Shown here: positions 34,975 through 47,404 of the stretch, in pieces
Position numbering within the stretch: the first letter of the stretch is position 1
How the letters are laid out: each line of letters begins with the position of its first letter
Assembly: GCF_009730915.1 (NCBI RefSeq)
Contig: NC_052473.1
Location: forward strand, 17,504,100 to 17,568,099
Length of the DNA: 64,000 nucleotides
Origin: Dioscorea cayenensis subsp. rotundata
Taxonomy: Eukaryota > Streptophyta > Magnoliopsida > Dioscoreales > Dioscoreaceae
Direction of reading: 5' to 3'
The notes under the pieces: model-generated
Seen by the model: only the letters and a program-made list of their open reading frames with translations
Told to the model about the DNA's origin: nothing
Database searches by the model: none
Translations under genes and position numbers: made by a program

Positions 34975-35710
34975 TAAATAGAGCTTTTTAAAATTTCAAG
35001 TTTTATTTGGTTCCAAACAGAAGTAGAGGATAAGTAAAAATAAATTTAATTTGATTTGATTTAAAAAAGAGAGAGAATATATATAAAGATCTTTTTTAAT
35101 TTAAAAAAACAAAAAAATTGATTTAAAAATTTTTTTAAAAAAAGAAAGTATGTATGTTTAAATAGGCTTTTTTTTTTTTAATTTCGAGTTTTATTTGGTT
35201 CCAAACAGAAGTAGAGGATAAGTGAAAATAAAATAAAATAAGTTAAATTAAAAAAAAAAGTGAGAATATATATAAAGATCTTTTTTAATTTAAAAACAAA
35301 AAATTGATTTAAAATAGTTTTTTTTTTTAAAAAGAAAGTATGTATGTTTAAATAGGCTTTTTTTTAATTTCTAGTTTTATTTGGTTCCAAACAGAAGTAG
35401 AGGATAAGTGAAAATAAAATAAAATAAGTTAAATTAAAAAAAGAGATAATATATATATAAAGATCTTTTTTAATTTAAAAACAAAAAATTGATTTAAAAT
35501 ATTTTTTTAAAAGAAAGTATATATGTTTAAATAGGCTTTTTTGTTTTAATTTCTAGTTTTATTTGGTTCCAAACAGAAGTAGAGGATAAGTGAAAATAAA
35601 ATAAAATAAATTAAATTAAAAAAAAAGAGAGAATATATAAAAAGATTTTTTAAATTTAAAAACAAAAAATTGATTAAAAATATTTTTAAAAAAAGTTTGA
35701 AATTTTTTTT
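34970..35710. repeat. Four-copy ~180-bp tandem array
   Basis: Units start with TATGTTTAAATAG at about 34970, 35155, 35343 and 35522. Each contains TTTATTTGGTTCCAAACAGA, AGTAGAGGATAAGT and a TATAAAGATCTTTTTTAATT segment. Differences are mostly in A/T homopolymer lengths. Non-coding, adjacent to the 5' side of kinase copy 2. Confidence 0.9.
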
Positions 35711-37500
35711 TTAAAAAAAAAGAAAGTTTGAAATTCAAAAATAAAAAATTGGAAATTTTTAAAAAAAAATCTCGCAATTAATGGCGGCGGGGGTAAAAAA
35801 AAATGAGAATGAAGAGGAGCAGAGAAGACAGGGTTTAGAGAGCGGGAGGAGAAGAAGTGTGGGGCTTTTTTAAAAAAACATATTTTTTTAATTAATTACT
35901 AAAATAGTTATTTTTTATAATTTTTTTAACCAAAATAGGTATATTTTATTTTTTTAATTAAATTTTAATTTTAAAAAAAAATTGTGACTTCCACTATTTT
36001 TTTTTTAATATTAAAATTTCATTTTTTTAAAAAAACTTGCAAGTCCCACTAATTTTTAATATTAAATATTTTTTTAAAAAACCGTGGTGGGTCCTATTAG
36101 TTTTTTTAAGTAAAAAACAATTTTAAACAAAAGCCTTTATAATTTTATAAAATTTTTTATAACTATTTTTATTCTCATTTCTAATCTCTTATTTTCTACT
36201 TTCACTGATTCTAATTGATAAAAATTATGGGTAATGTTCGGTCAAAATTTTAAAAGATGAAAATTATTGTAATTAAAAATTTTTTTATATACATAAAAAT
36301 TAAAACTATCTCTAAATATTAGAATAGTCAAACATGCAACTGTTAGGGTAAGTGGAAAGCATTATTAGAGGTTGATGGGATGAATTATTGGTGGCAGATG
36401 GCACCTACCCCATTAACAAGAGTCATTACATCAAATTGATTATAGTCATATCACAAGAATGAAGTTATTAATCATGTTCAATGTTTTCACCCAAAAATTT
36501 TATACATTTATTCTCATTTACATTAAGAAGCAATACATTATCTAATAAAAAAAATACTAATATACTCACTATTATCTCCAACCAATATACAGAATTGCAA
36601 ACCAAAAAAAAAATAAAAAATCAGAACTTAGTTTAAATCTACTAGCTGCCTTGCCTCCTTGACCTATAAAACATAAGTCTGCTAGCCCATAAGTTTCACA
36701 CACAACAAGCCCACCAATTCCAATTTCCAAACATAATTGATTTAAATCTGGTGGCTGGATCATAGATCTAATGAAACTTGTACAGAGCACGAAATATTAA
36801 ATAACATCCAATTCAATGTAACTTGAACATATCACGAGGCATTAAAAATAATACAATCCGATGTAACTTGTACATATGACAAGGCATTAAAAACAATCCA
36901 ATCTAATAATGATTCCCATGGATTTAAAATTCTCATCTTCGCTAGGGTTTCTTCTTCCTTAATTGCAGCCGACTGACAGTTGAATCTTCTCATCTTGTTA
37001 GTGAAGGCCGATGCCTAAACCCGAAAGCATAATTTAAGGAGAGGAGATAAAGAGCCGTCTGAGAGCTTGGCCCTTCAACCTTAGGAAGGGAGGGGTTTCA
37101 ACCTGCGAGTAAAGGAAAGATGGGTGACCGTCGATGGCAAGGGGGCTGGTTCCGACCAAAATAACTTGATCACCAGTGCCAAGGAGGGAGAGGGAAGAGG
37201 GGGCTGAAGCCACTAATAGCCCCCCGCTAGCCCCGCCTTGGTTTCGTCCCTAGGTGGAAGAAACCCTGGTCTTTAACTATGTTACTAGCTCCTTTGTTGT
37301 TTAGTTATTTGGTTATTTTGTGACCATGGTATAGGGCTATAAGTATGGAGATAATAAAAAATGCAAAGAGTCTATGCTCAACTAAAAGACCACATATGTG
37401 AGAGCTTGGGTTTAGATAAAAGAATGCTATTGATGGAGGCTTTAAAAAACAAGGATTGATTGCCGGCCCCTAAGGTCGCCCTCGCTCAACCATATTATTT
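35711..37500. other. AT-rich DNA, then an unclassified GC-richer block
   Basis: 35711-36320 is extremely A/T-rich. About 36790-36905 has a ~55-bp duplication (GATGTAACTTGTACATATGA and AATGTAACTTGAACATATCA). About 36930-37270 is GC-richer, with AGCCCCCCGCTAGCCCCGCC near 37218, and resembles retroelement non-coding sequence. No ORF of interest. Confidence 0.4.
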
Positions 37501-37579
37501 TTGTGAGTCCCTTATTTCAAATATGTGTGTGTGTGAGGGATATTTTTTGTAATTTTTGCAAAAAACCTTTCTCTTGGAT

Positions 37580-38404
37580 TTTTTATTTTTATTTTTTTTT
37601 TATGAGTACCTCCTTGAAATCTACCATGACGTCTTGACACTCATAGTGGTAGATAGGAGAGTTATTAAAAAAATTTCTTTGAAACTTACCATGAGGTCTT
37701 AACATTCATGGGGGTAATAAAAAATTTAATAAAATCTCTTTGAAGCCTACCATGAGATCTTGACACTTATGGGGGTGATAAATTTTTTTTATAAAATCTC
37801 TTTGAAACCTACCATGAGGTCTTGACACTCATAGGGTGAAAAAAATTTGTTTAAAAAACTCTTTGAAGCCTACCATGAGGCCTTGACACTCATGGGGATG
37901 ATAACAATTTTATAAAATCTCTTTGAAGCCTACCATGAGAAATAAAAATTTGTATAAAAAGCTCTTTGAAGCTCACCATGAAGTCTTGACACTCATGGGG
38001 GTGAAAAAAATTACTAAAATATCTTTGAAGCCTACCATGAGGTCTTAATACTCATAGGGGTGGAAAAATTTTATGAAAATCTCTTTGAAGCCTACCATGA
38101 GATCTTGACACTCATGGGGGTGAAAAATTTATAAAATCTCTTCAATGTCTACCATGAGTTCTTGACACTGATGAGGGGTGGATATATAAAAATTCTTTTT
38201 GAAGCCTACCATGAGGTCTTGACACTCATGGGGGTGATAAAAATTTATGATAATTTTATTGAAGCCTACCATGAGGTCTTGACACTCGTGGGGGCGTATA
38301 TAAAAATTTATGAAAACTCTTTCAAGCCTACCATGAGGTTTTAACACTCATGGGAGTAGATAAAAAATTTATGAAAATCTTGAAACTTACTCTGAGGTAT
38401 TTCG
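37580..38404. repeat. ~59-bp minisatellite, left part
   Basis: About 14 units of the form CTTTGAAGCCTACCATGAGG, then TCTTGACACTCATGGGGGTG, then an A/T-rich spacer. Identity is high between neighbouring units. The array is interrupted at 38404 by the LTR insertion and resumes at 42458 with a more diverged set. Frames open through it are artefacts of the period. Confidence 0.92.
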
Positions 38405-41400
38405 TGTGATATTTCAGTCTTTCTCTATTGTGTTAACTTAAAACTTGGTTGAGTTTTTCTTATATTTACCTCAATAGGGTTTAGTTTAGTCCGAGAACTT
38501 TCTGGCAAAACCTGTGCCACCTCCGGCCTTAAATCCTTTAATTTGTTGGGTTGAAATTCTCATAGTCTGTGTGAAACCACACAACCTATGCAAAACGGCA
38601 CAATCTATGCTAATTCTAGCCCACAAGCTTTTGTCAAGACTGAAATTGGCACAACTTGTGCCATTCCCAGACACAAGACTTTTTATTCTAGATTGAGTCC
38701 AGCACAGCTTGTGCTACGCTTTCCTGCACTATTTCTTCCTTGTTGTTATAAGGGTATTCTTAACAATTTTTATCTCTAAACACTTCGTCCTTCTTCTTCC
38801 TTGTTTTCCTTCTCTTCTCCTTAGCTTCTTCTTCCCTTGAATGAGAGATCTTCACTTGGATCCCTCCATCCTCATCCTTGGGAGAAACCCCATTGGTGCT
38901 CTCTCCTTCTCCTTTTGGCTTGGCGAGGTAAGGTTATCTTTCTTTCCTTGTTTCACTTCTTGTTCTTCACTCTTAGTGGATTGGGACTAGGATTGTGATT
39001 GAGGAGTTTGATTTGATGCTCTATCTTTGTTTGTGAGAGAGTAGGAAGGATCATAGATCCAAACTAGATCATTTCCTACCTTCAACTTCTATATTCATTC
39101 CTTGAATCCTAGATCTAGGGTTTTATACTTGTTGAAATTGGTGAGATTTGTGGTTATCATTCTTATTTGTGGATGAAAAGAGCTTAAGTGAAGAGTATGT
39201 ATTTTATTCCTTTTGTTGAATCCATGAACCTCCATTGTGTTTGGGTTCGGGGATATTGTAGCAATATTGTAGCTTCAATGAACCTTTCTCCTTTCTTGTA
39301 TTTCCTTGGCTTGGAAGGAAGCCGATCTCCATAGAATTTCTTGGAAATCCTTAAACCCAAGTTTGAGTCAACCCTAGGCCTTTTAAAGGGTTACATGGCA
39401 TATAACTTTAGGATTTCTTTGTGCATCTCTTCTTCTTGTTTTTCCTTATTGCTCATTCTTCTTGTTGGTTGGGTTTTGTTGTGTGTGTGTGTGCGTGTGT
39501 GTGTGTGTGTGTATATGTTTTCGTTAGGGGTAAAAGCTCGGATTGAGGCAAGGTTCCAGCGGAGGAGTAACTTACTCCGGTCTTTTCTGGCCTAAGTTTG
39601 TGAGTGCCATCCTTATGCTTTTGGCATTGGTGATTGTGAAAGTGGTTTTCATTCTAAGATCCAGATATTTGTCTTAGACATGGATAGAATGATATGTCAC
39701 ACATGGTTTTATGCCTATATTGTATTAAATTGATATTTTAATTTATTTGAAAGACCATCTATGCTATTGGTTTATATGTGAAATTATAGACATTTAAAGG
39801 AAAATGAGGATGATTATATGTATATTATTTGAATCGAATGGCTTTGTCCATGTGATCTTAATTCCTTGGAATCTAGTGTTGATTTTGAGTCGAGAGGAAC
39901 GAATTCAAATTTGTTGGAGTATATGTTTTGTTGGATATGAGACTTTCTGTTAATTGTTTGAGTGAGCGAAAAAAGAAATATTGCTTATATAACTAGTGTT
40001 TAGGCCTAATGATGAGTGAATCTTTAATATGTTGATGTTGGGTGATTTCAATATTTGATAGAACCAAAGATTTAATTATTTGGGTTAAGATCTAGAAGCT
40101 TGGATACATTGTAATTATACTCGGGTGACTCGAGCGTGAATAAGAGAAACATTGTGGACGATGGAATCTCCAAGCATAGAAGATGTGTAAATCCATTTCA
40201 TTCTAGAGATAGAATTGATTCAAGAGCAAATTCAAAGGTATGCTCGATTTAGTTGTAAGGATTGGAAATCTCCTTGGAAGTATACTGAGGGACAACATGT
40301 GTCATATATACTAAGTTTTGGGATGAAGTTAGAATGCTAGCTAGAAAATCCTTGTGAATACTCTTGAATTTTTAGGCATAATGCCCTATGAATTTGAGTG
40401 ACTTTCGGGATCCTTTGTTAATGAATTTGTATTGGGAAAGTAGATATTGGTGTTTTATGAGAAATGACATCATGTTGAGGAAATTGGTTCGACTTAAGTG
40501 CATGAAAAATTTGGATAATTATAGACTTGTATAAGGGACTACGTGTTGGTGTATAAGCTGTGTAGGCAAAATGAAAATTTTGAATGCATATTTGGTTAAT
40601 TTCTTGGTATGCTTAGGTGCATGTGATGATATATATATATATATATACACTTGCATGTTCAGTGTTACTTTAGTATATATAATTTGGTTGATTGGCAATC
40701 AACTATTTATGGGTGAGTCGAACTCATAGTTTAATAATCAAGGTTGGCAATGACTTGTGCTTTATTGCAGGTTTATAGTGAATGTCTTTTAAATAAATTG
40801 TGAGATGTTGTAAAGGCTATATCAAGTTTGACAGGATTGTAGATAAGGTAGCATTTTCATACCTTCTTGGAAGACTTGAATATTATGCTCGAGCTGTTTT
40901 TGGGCTTGCTAGCTCTTCCATTTTAGTGATACTTATTGAATTGTTTAAGAGACAAATTAAATCTAGGATGATTATTATAATAGACTAATTTTTCATTAGG
41001 TCAAAAGCCATGTCTATTTGGTGAATTTTACTACATTTCTAAAGTTATGTATGATGTATTCATAATTATATTCAATATTTCTCTTTCGACATTATTGGTG
41101 TTTATTGCAGGAATTGGTTTGTGAAACCTTGCTCGCATAATTATGTTTTTGATGCTTTGATTGATTTGGGAAGGGGGTTCCATGCTGTTGAATTATATAG
41201 GAAACTCTTGATGTTCTAATGAATGTGTTTATGACTATAATAATATGTTAAAGTTGAAATGAATTATGAGTCTTTGGTTATTCAAACATGCTTCTAGCAT
41301 TGCTATTTGTGGAAATGACATTTATTATTGATATTTGAATGTTGCCCTAGATATGGACTCTATGATGAGATATGCATGTATTGTATTATTTTGATGGTGA

Positions 41401-42457
41401 CGTCCTGCTATAGTAGGCGATTGCGGTCAGCCTTTTGTGATGGTGTGGAAGACTAGTTGATTTATTAGTCCAATTCAGGTGAGGTGTAGAACCTTGATTG
41501 GATGGTCATCGAGAAACCAGAGTCATCACACGGTGGATCGATGGGTCAACATCAAGCGCATGAGTACCTTGACAGCTCTGAACCTAACTGCCGCCATGGC
41601 TAGAGTTTAGAGAGGTTTTTAGACCATTACTTGTTTGCTCGAGATGCAAACTTCGTGTTTTTGAAGAAATTATGTTTTCTTGTTAAGTAAATCTTAAGAT
41701 GTGATCTCGTGTATTATTTGGAAAATAAATTGGTTTGATGACTAGTATTATCTTTTATGATTTCAAAACTCATATTATGTCATTCATGAGTTATGAATGT
41801 TGAGGCCCTCAGTTGAGCAAAAGTGTTTCTTATATGCTTTATGTGTTTTCCATGTACTTATGTATGTTGACACATATATGGTAAGATGTTCTAATATATA
41901 TGTATTATTGCAAAAGCTTGGCTTAGCGATTTTCTCGATTATTTTGCATATTCTTTTAGAATTGTGCTAACCACCTCACTGAGTGACTTTGGTTACGCAC
42001 CCTCTCCCTCTATTCTGGGCTTTAGCTCCTAGTAGCGTTGCTGAGAGACGTAGTGTTGGACATACCCTTGCTTGTCTTTCTTCACTTTCAATCCTGTGTA
42101 TGTTTATTCTTGATCATTAACTCATTGTATCAAGATTATGGATCCACTAGTGTGTTTGTTTCCCTATGTGTAGTAATTGTATGGCTTGTATGTTGCCTAC
42201 TTTTATTGAAAATATTGTTGTATTTGTGTCTAGCATGTTTCTTTGAACTCTATTATCAAGTTTCATTGTTACTTCCTTTGTGCTAGTGTTGTATTCTATA
42301 ACTTGTATATTTTGCATATGTGATTTTTGGTTTAGGATTATGAAAATCTAGGGTTTTGTTAGCCTTGTGGAGACTCGAGGATTGAGTGGCATAGGTGTCT
42401 CTCCTCGGGATGTCATGGCGGTTGTCGTGTGCCGGTCTCATCGGACAGGGCATGACA
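38405..42457. mobile_element. ~4.05-kb putative solo LTR (gypsy-type) with perfect 5-bp target duplication
   Basis: The element starts TGTGATATTTCAG and ends GGGCATGACA. It is flanked on both sides by TTTCG (38400-38404 and 42458-42462). Removing it together with one TTTCG rejoins a minisatellite unit. There is no coding capacity, and neither end sequence was seen again inside, so it reads as one long LTR rather than a full element. The right end contains GTGCCGGTCTCATCGGACAG and CTCTCCTCGGGATGTCATGG, resembling ends of large gypsy LTRs of the Tekay/Del kind (recalled family resemblance, not searched). A TG-rich microsatellite lies at 39480-39512. Confidence 0.8.
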
Positions 42458-43190
42458 TTTCGACACTCATTGAAGTAAAAATAAAAAGACAAGAGTTGAT
42501 GAAAACTTTTATAAAAAAAAGAGTTTCTCTTAACTCACTTTGAGGTCTCTTGATACTCATTGGAAAGGAAAAGGAGTTAATAGAATCTTTTTTTTTATAA
42601 GAACTTTTTTTATATTTACTTTGAGATCTCTCGACACTCATTGGAGTGGAAAAGAGTTGATGAAAATTTTCTATAAAAAGTTCTCTTGAAACTCATTGTA
42701 AAGTCTCATGTTCGACACTCACAGGGGTAATGAAAATTTTGAAGTGATCCCTACAAACCTATTGTGAGGTCCAATATTTGATGCTCATAGGGGTGATGGA
42801 CATTTGAAGTTTTCTCTTCAAAGCCTACTCTAAGGTCCTATGTTTGACACTCAAAGGGGGAAAAAGGGGTAATGAGAACTTTTGATAAAAATTCTTGAAA
42901 ATTTCTTTTCAAACCAACTATGAGGTCTCATGTTTAACACTCACAAGGGTGATGAAAATTTTTAAAGCGTTCTCTCCAAAGCCAACTGTGAAGTCCTATA
43001 TATGCTTGACACTCTTATAGGGGTAATGGAAACCATATGAAGTCTTCTCTTCAAACATACTTTGAGATCCTATGTTTGACACTCATAAGGGTGCTGAAAA
43101 CTTTTAATTAGGTTTTTCCTCAAACCTACTCCGAGGTCCAATGTTGGACATTCACAGAGGTTAACTAGAAAAGTCTTGATGACTTAGTCA
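42458..43190. repeat. ~60-bp minisatellite, right part
   Basis: Continuation of the 37580-38404 array: TTGAGGTCTCTTGATACTCA-, CATTGTAAAGTCTCATGTTC- and GACACTCACAGGGGTAATGA-type units with about 60-70-bp spacing. They are more diverged than the left part and lose regularity near 43160. Confidence 0.85.
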
Positions 43191-43984
43191 ACAAAAATCA
43201 AGTTCATAATTATAGCTTGAGATACATTCTATAAAAAAGTCAAAATAGTCAAGCTAATGACCTGATCATGTGGGAAGTCACAACTTGATGATATGATGGT
43301 CAAGATTTAAAAGCATAGAAGAGTCAAGACCTAAACATTTCATATAAATGACAAATGTAACTCTGAAATCCCAATACATGAAGAAGTCAAAACCTGAAGT
43401 TCCACAAGTCAGAAACTTGAAAGTTTCACAAGCACCAAAGCACTAAAGTCTTCAGCAATAAAAAAATTAAAGAGAATCAAATATGCAACTCATAAATGTA
43501 GAGTGACCACAGCTTGGGAGCTATGTGATACGTCAAGATGCAAGCACGCATGGAAAAAATTTGAAGAAGGCCACAGTCATCTAACTGAAAGGGTCTTCCA
43601 ATATGCATTTAGCAAAAGAGTCAAAAGCGTCAGTTGAGTCGTGCAAATATGAAAAAAAAAAGTTTAAAAAGCATGATGATATATATATATATATAATTTT
43701 CTTAGTGATTTTGTATTCTCACTCGTGATTATGTACTCGTATTCATTTTGAAATTAATTAAAAAAAATTAATTTTATGTTTGTCTAGTTATTTTTCATTC
43801 ACACTTGTTTGTTAATCGGAGATTCTCATGACATTGTCTGAAATAATTAATATTAAGAGTTTGCTCTAATAGAAATCATGGACCCTCAATCATCATAAAT
43901 TTATAAAAAAAAATAATAATAATAATAATAATAATTTGTGATACATCATTTTTAATCGGATAAAAATAAAATACCCCACAATAT
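43191..43984. other. Intergenic DNA without recognised gene
   Basis: No gene was seen. There is a (TA)n run near 43680 and an (AAT)n run at about 43912-43936. Confidence 0.5.
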
Positions 43985-44806
43985 AGATATATATCTTATA
44001 TTTATATGTATATAATAAAAGAAAATTAACAGTAACCACTTCAATTGTTGTCCCCGTCTTTCCTCTTTTGTGTTCATTCTATTGGTGTACTTTTGTGCTT
44101 TCTTTTGCTGCTATTATTTATCTTATTGTTTTGTTGAATTTTGCAAGTCTTCACTTCGAGTGGATTATTTTATGGGTTGTTTTTATATTTTGCTTTTTTC
44201 TTTTTTTTTTTCATCAATATGGGTTATTTATTTTTGTTAATAGAAAAAAATTCCCTCTAAGGCTTTTAACTTTCTTAATAATTTGCAAATTTATCAAATT
44301 CTTAAAATATCTCTGAATTTTCAAACTTTTATGTTTGATTTGAATTAAAATTAAATTACACAACTTGAGTACAATTAAGAATAATAATCATTATAATAAG
44401 GTTTTTCTACCAACGCCTATTTGTCAAAATAATTAAAAGCTTTTTTCTGATTTCATTTACATAATTCTCTTGATTTAATATAATAATAGTAATAGGATAT
44501 ATCTATAAATAGATGTACATGAAAACAAATATATTGCATACAAATCTATTTATAGCTGAGATTTATATACATAATCTGGATTTCAGAAAAGCCATATGCA
44601 CATCGCATGATTGCAAGTTCACTGAAATTATATATAAGAGCGCGTCTTCTATGAATTCTTCAAACACCCATCTTGTAGTAGCTGGATTTCAATCCAGCGG
44701 CTGTAAATCATTCATATGTTTAAACAATATCTACATGGTTTTAACACTTTTTATAATACTGTTTAGATACCTACTTGTGTCCGTCTCGTTTTATCTTTAT
44801 TTTTTT
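43985..44806. repeat. Segmental-duplication arm B, left part (partner about 26090-27360)
   Basis: Homologous in order to 26090-27360 (see that entry). In this arm the sequence is then interrupted at 44807 by the Mutator-like element. Homology to the other arm resumes at about 49972. Confidence 0.65.
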
Positions 44807-45579
44807 GGTAAAATCCCTAAAATACTCCCTCTATTATAGTCACTTCGGCCTTTTAGCCAGTTCATTAAAAAAATTACTAATTTAATCCCTCTATTTTTTT
44901 CAATTGGGCAAATCAAGTCCCCTCCGTCAGCTTCTATGTTAAATCTTGTTGACGTGGCTTAAAATATTAATAAAAAATAACTAAAATATTATAAAAAAAT
45001 TTTTGAAAAATGATAAAAAAATCACTAAAAGTTATAAAAAATATTTGAAAACATAAAAATTATAAGAAATATTATAAAATTTTAAAAAGATATTAAAAAA
45101 TAAAAATTATTAAAAAATTGAAGTACTGTCATGTAGCGTGCCATGCCATTTCAGATCTAGGTATGAAACTCCCAAACTCGAAATCCTAAAAACTAACGAC
45201 CCAGCCTATTTTCTCTAATCCCAATTCTGATCTTTTCTAACCAAGTAGTGGTGGTCAGGGTTAGGAAGAAAAAGGAAATAGTACTTTTTGATTTTTTTTT
45301 TTTAAATATTTTTATAATTTTTTTAATATTTTTTTTCTAAAATTTTTTATAATTTTTATTTGTTAAAAAATAAATTATAAAAATTATAAAAAGGTATTAA
45401 TTATTTCATAAAAGGTATTAAAAATTATTTTAAAATTTATAAAAAATTATTAAAAGAACTACTTAAAATGTATTAATTATTTTTTTGAACACCCCAATCT
45501 TGACTAGCAGAACGTTGTCAAAAAAGATCAAGATTAGGGTTAGAGAAGATAGATTGAGAAATTAGTTTAGGATTTTGAG

Positions 45580-45816
45580 TTGAAGAGTTTCATACTCAGA
45601 TTGTGGCATGCTATGATAAAAACCCTAGAAGAAGAAGTTAATATGCTACAAGAAGAATTAAAAATGAAAAAGAAACAAAAGATAAAAAAAAAAGGCCAAG
45701 TAATTCAAGAACAAGATGATGATAATAACTTAATAATAACTACACATCAAAAGGAAAAACAGAAAAATATCATAATATTAGAAGAAGAAGAAAATCCCCT
45801 AAATAATTATCCCTAG
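45580..45816 (+). CDS. Lys/Glu-rich coiled-coil ORF inside the Mutator-like element
   Basis: A 78-codon frame. The segment MIKTLEEEVNMLQEELKM is a textbook heptad pattern, followed by a Lys-rich patch and an acidic Asp/Glu tail. Related A-rich coding-like sequence continues in other frames to about 46250 (for example KTIDFIKKEK-type text and the frame 46010-46255). This indicates a longer ancestral ORF with several lesions. No family recognised. Confidence 0.4.
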   Translation: MKSFILRLWHAMIKTLEEEVNMLQEELKMKKKQKIKKKGQVIQEQDDDNNLIITTHQKEKQKNIIILEEEENPLNNYP

Positions 45817-46693
45817 AAACCTAAAACTAATGGCTAGAAAAAGAAAACCAAATAAAGAGAATCCTATTGAATTAGAAACAATGATTAAAGAATTAAAAGA
45901 GTTTAAAGATAAAATAATACTAAAGTATCCGATATCTCATTCTAGAAGCAAAATTGTAAATTTTCTGTAAAACACTATAGATTTCATTAAAAAAGAAAAA
46001 TAAGACTTAATGGAGAGATTAATGAAATTAAAGAGAAAAAATTACCAATGTTACAAAAGATTACAAAAAAATGGAAAAGAAGGAATCCAAGATATCTCAA
46101 AACAATTAGAAATTCACAACTATTTAAGGAAACAAGAATCAATAGCTTTCCCATCTTTACAACATGAACCCATGATTTGTTCATCTCCTTCTTTAAATTT
46201 AAGTATAGAAACTACACAATCCCCAGTGTTATTGTCTCTTTGGGAAATCATGTAATTTAAGTCTTACCCCATAGTTCGTCCATTCACATTAAAGAAAACT
46301 GTGACTACAAAGCCAGCAAGTTCATTTGCGTTTTTTTTTTAATTGTGGGAACTATATAACTAAGTTCCTTATAGTATAATAGCAGACAAAGGTTTGTTCA
46401 TCTAAATAATAAGAGCTGTGGCAACAAAACGAGTAGGTCTATATGTGTCTCTTATTATGGTGAAAACCTGGTTATCTTCAAAAAATCCCCAATATATCCA
46501 AGGTAAGTATATCTATTAAAACTAACAAGTTTATTTTTGCAGAAATGGCAGGTAAAAGATTTTATAACCAATAATTTTCTCTTGAACCCCAACTAAACCT
46601 TCCAATATTTCCTCCAACCCCTACTTTAAGATTCAAAACGAAGCAAATCTAAACCTGTCACAACATGTCATTCTTGATAATCTTTGGGCCAAC

Positions 46694-46927
46694 ATGCATG
46701 ACCAAAAAAATCTCATCCCACTATTTCACTCCCTAGCCGAATTTTTCCACCAAACAAATGAAAAAGCCCAAAATCCACCACATTTACCATTACCAGAAAA
46801 ACCCAATGTCAAATTTTCTTTGAAACCCGAAACACTAGATTACATGGTTGTGCAAGAAGAAATGATCAAAACATTAGAACCAGAAATAGTTCAAAAAACT
46901 GAAGAAATAAACAAGCAGAAGACATGA
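46694..46927 (+). CDS. Unrecognised ORF, overlaps the next by ATGA
   Basis: A 77-codon frame with a Pro-rich centre (NPPHLPLPEKPNVKF) and a Glu/Lys-rich end. Its TGA stop overlaps the ATG of the next frame (ATGA at 46924-46927). This could be a real tandem-ORF arrangement, or a one-base shift inside one ancestral ORF, since the composition is continuous across the join. Family unknown. Confidence 0.35.
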   Translation: MHDQKNLIPLFHSLAEFFHQTNEKAQNPPHLPLPEKPNVKFSLKPETLDYMVVQEEMIKTLEPEIVQKTEEINKQKT

Positions 46928-47404
46928 AGCAAATTTTGATACAAGAAAGAAAGCAAAGAATGGAGAAATTTGAATTATTTCCTGAACCAATTGAAGAAGT
47001 AAAACATATTATTTTCAAGAAAGTGATGACACCACAATATGATCAATTCATCTCTGAGCAAGTAGTGTTAAGACAACTAGCAAAGGAAGAAATCTTTCCT
47101 GCAAGATTTGCAATAGCAGGAAATGTGTTCATAAAATTATCACACACAGATGCAGGATGTCAGTATGAAGAAGGATTCACTGTCTTAAAATGTTTACTAG
47201 ACATGTCCCAGTAGAGAGATCAAGAAATTAACGACATCCAGATGAAAGCCATTAATCTTTTCAAACATGGATACCTATCCCGAATTATGCTGACAAGTCC
47301 AGAGCATGCAAATTTCTTGAACGATTACTGGCAGATGATTCATCTACTACACAAATTTTTCAAAGCTCTTGGACTACATATAGATGGGTACGTAAATTTG
47401 GAAT
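46924..47404 (+). pseudogene. Unrecognised protein-like ORF, interrupted by one stop and an LTR insertion
   Basis: The frame 46924-47214 has clear protein character (EEIFPARFAIAGNVFIKLSH and CQYEEGFTVLKCLLDM). After a TAG (47212-47214) the same frame continues (INLFKHGYLSRIMLTSPEHA) up to the solo-LTR insertion at 47405. Reading phase on the far side of the LTR (48605 onward) is consistent with the same frame. The sense strand is A-rich, a bias shared by plant pararetroviruses and copia elements. However, no reverse transcriptase, protease or movement-protein signature was recognised, so the origin is open. Confidence 0.45.

Noticed and set aside
34750..34977. Plus-strand 75-codon ORF over kinase copy-2 exon 1
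   Set aside because: Antisense to a well-supported exon, and it ends in a (TA)n-derived Tyr/Ile repeat.
34970..35710. Centromeric satellite
   Set aside because: The unit length (~180 bp) is suggestive, but there are only four copies at a duplication border beside genes.
38129..38347. ORFs on both strands with repeated HECQDLMVGF or HEVLTLMG
   Set aside because: They follow the ~59-bp minisatellite period, and both strands are open for the same trivial reason.
37580..43190. CRISPR-like regular repeats
   Set aside because: The spacing is regular, but the spacers are A/T-rich variants of the same unit and the genome is clearly a plant. It is a minisatellite.
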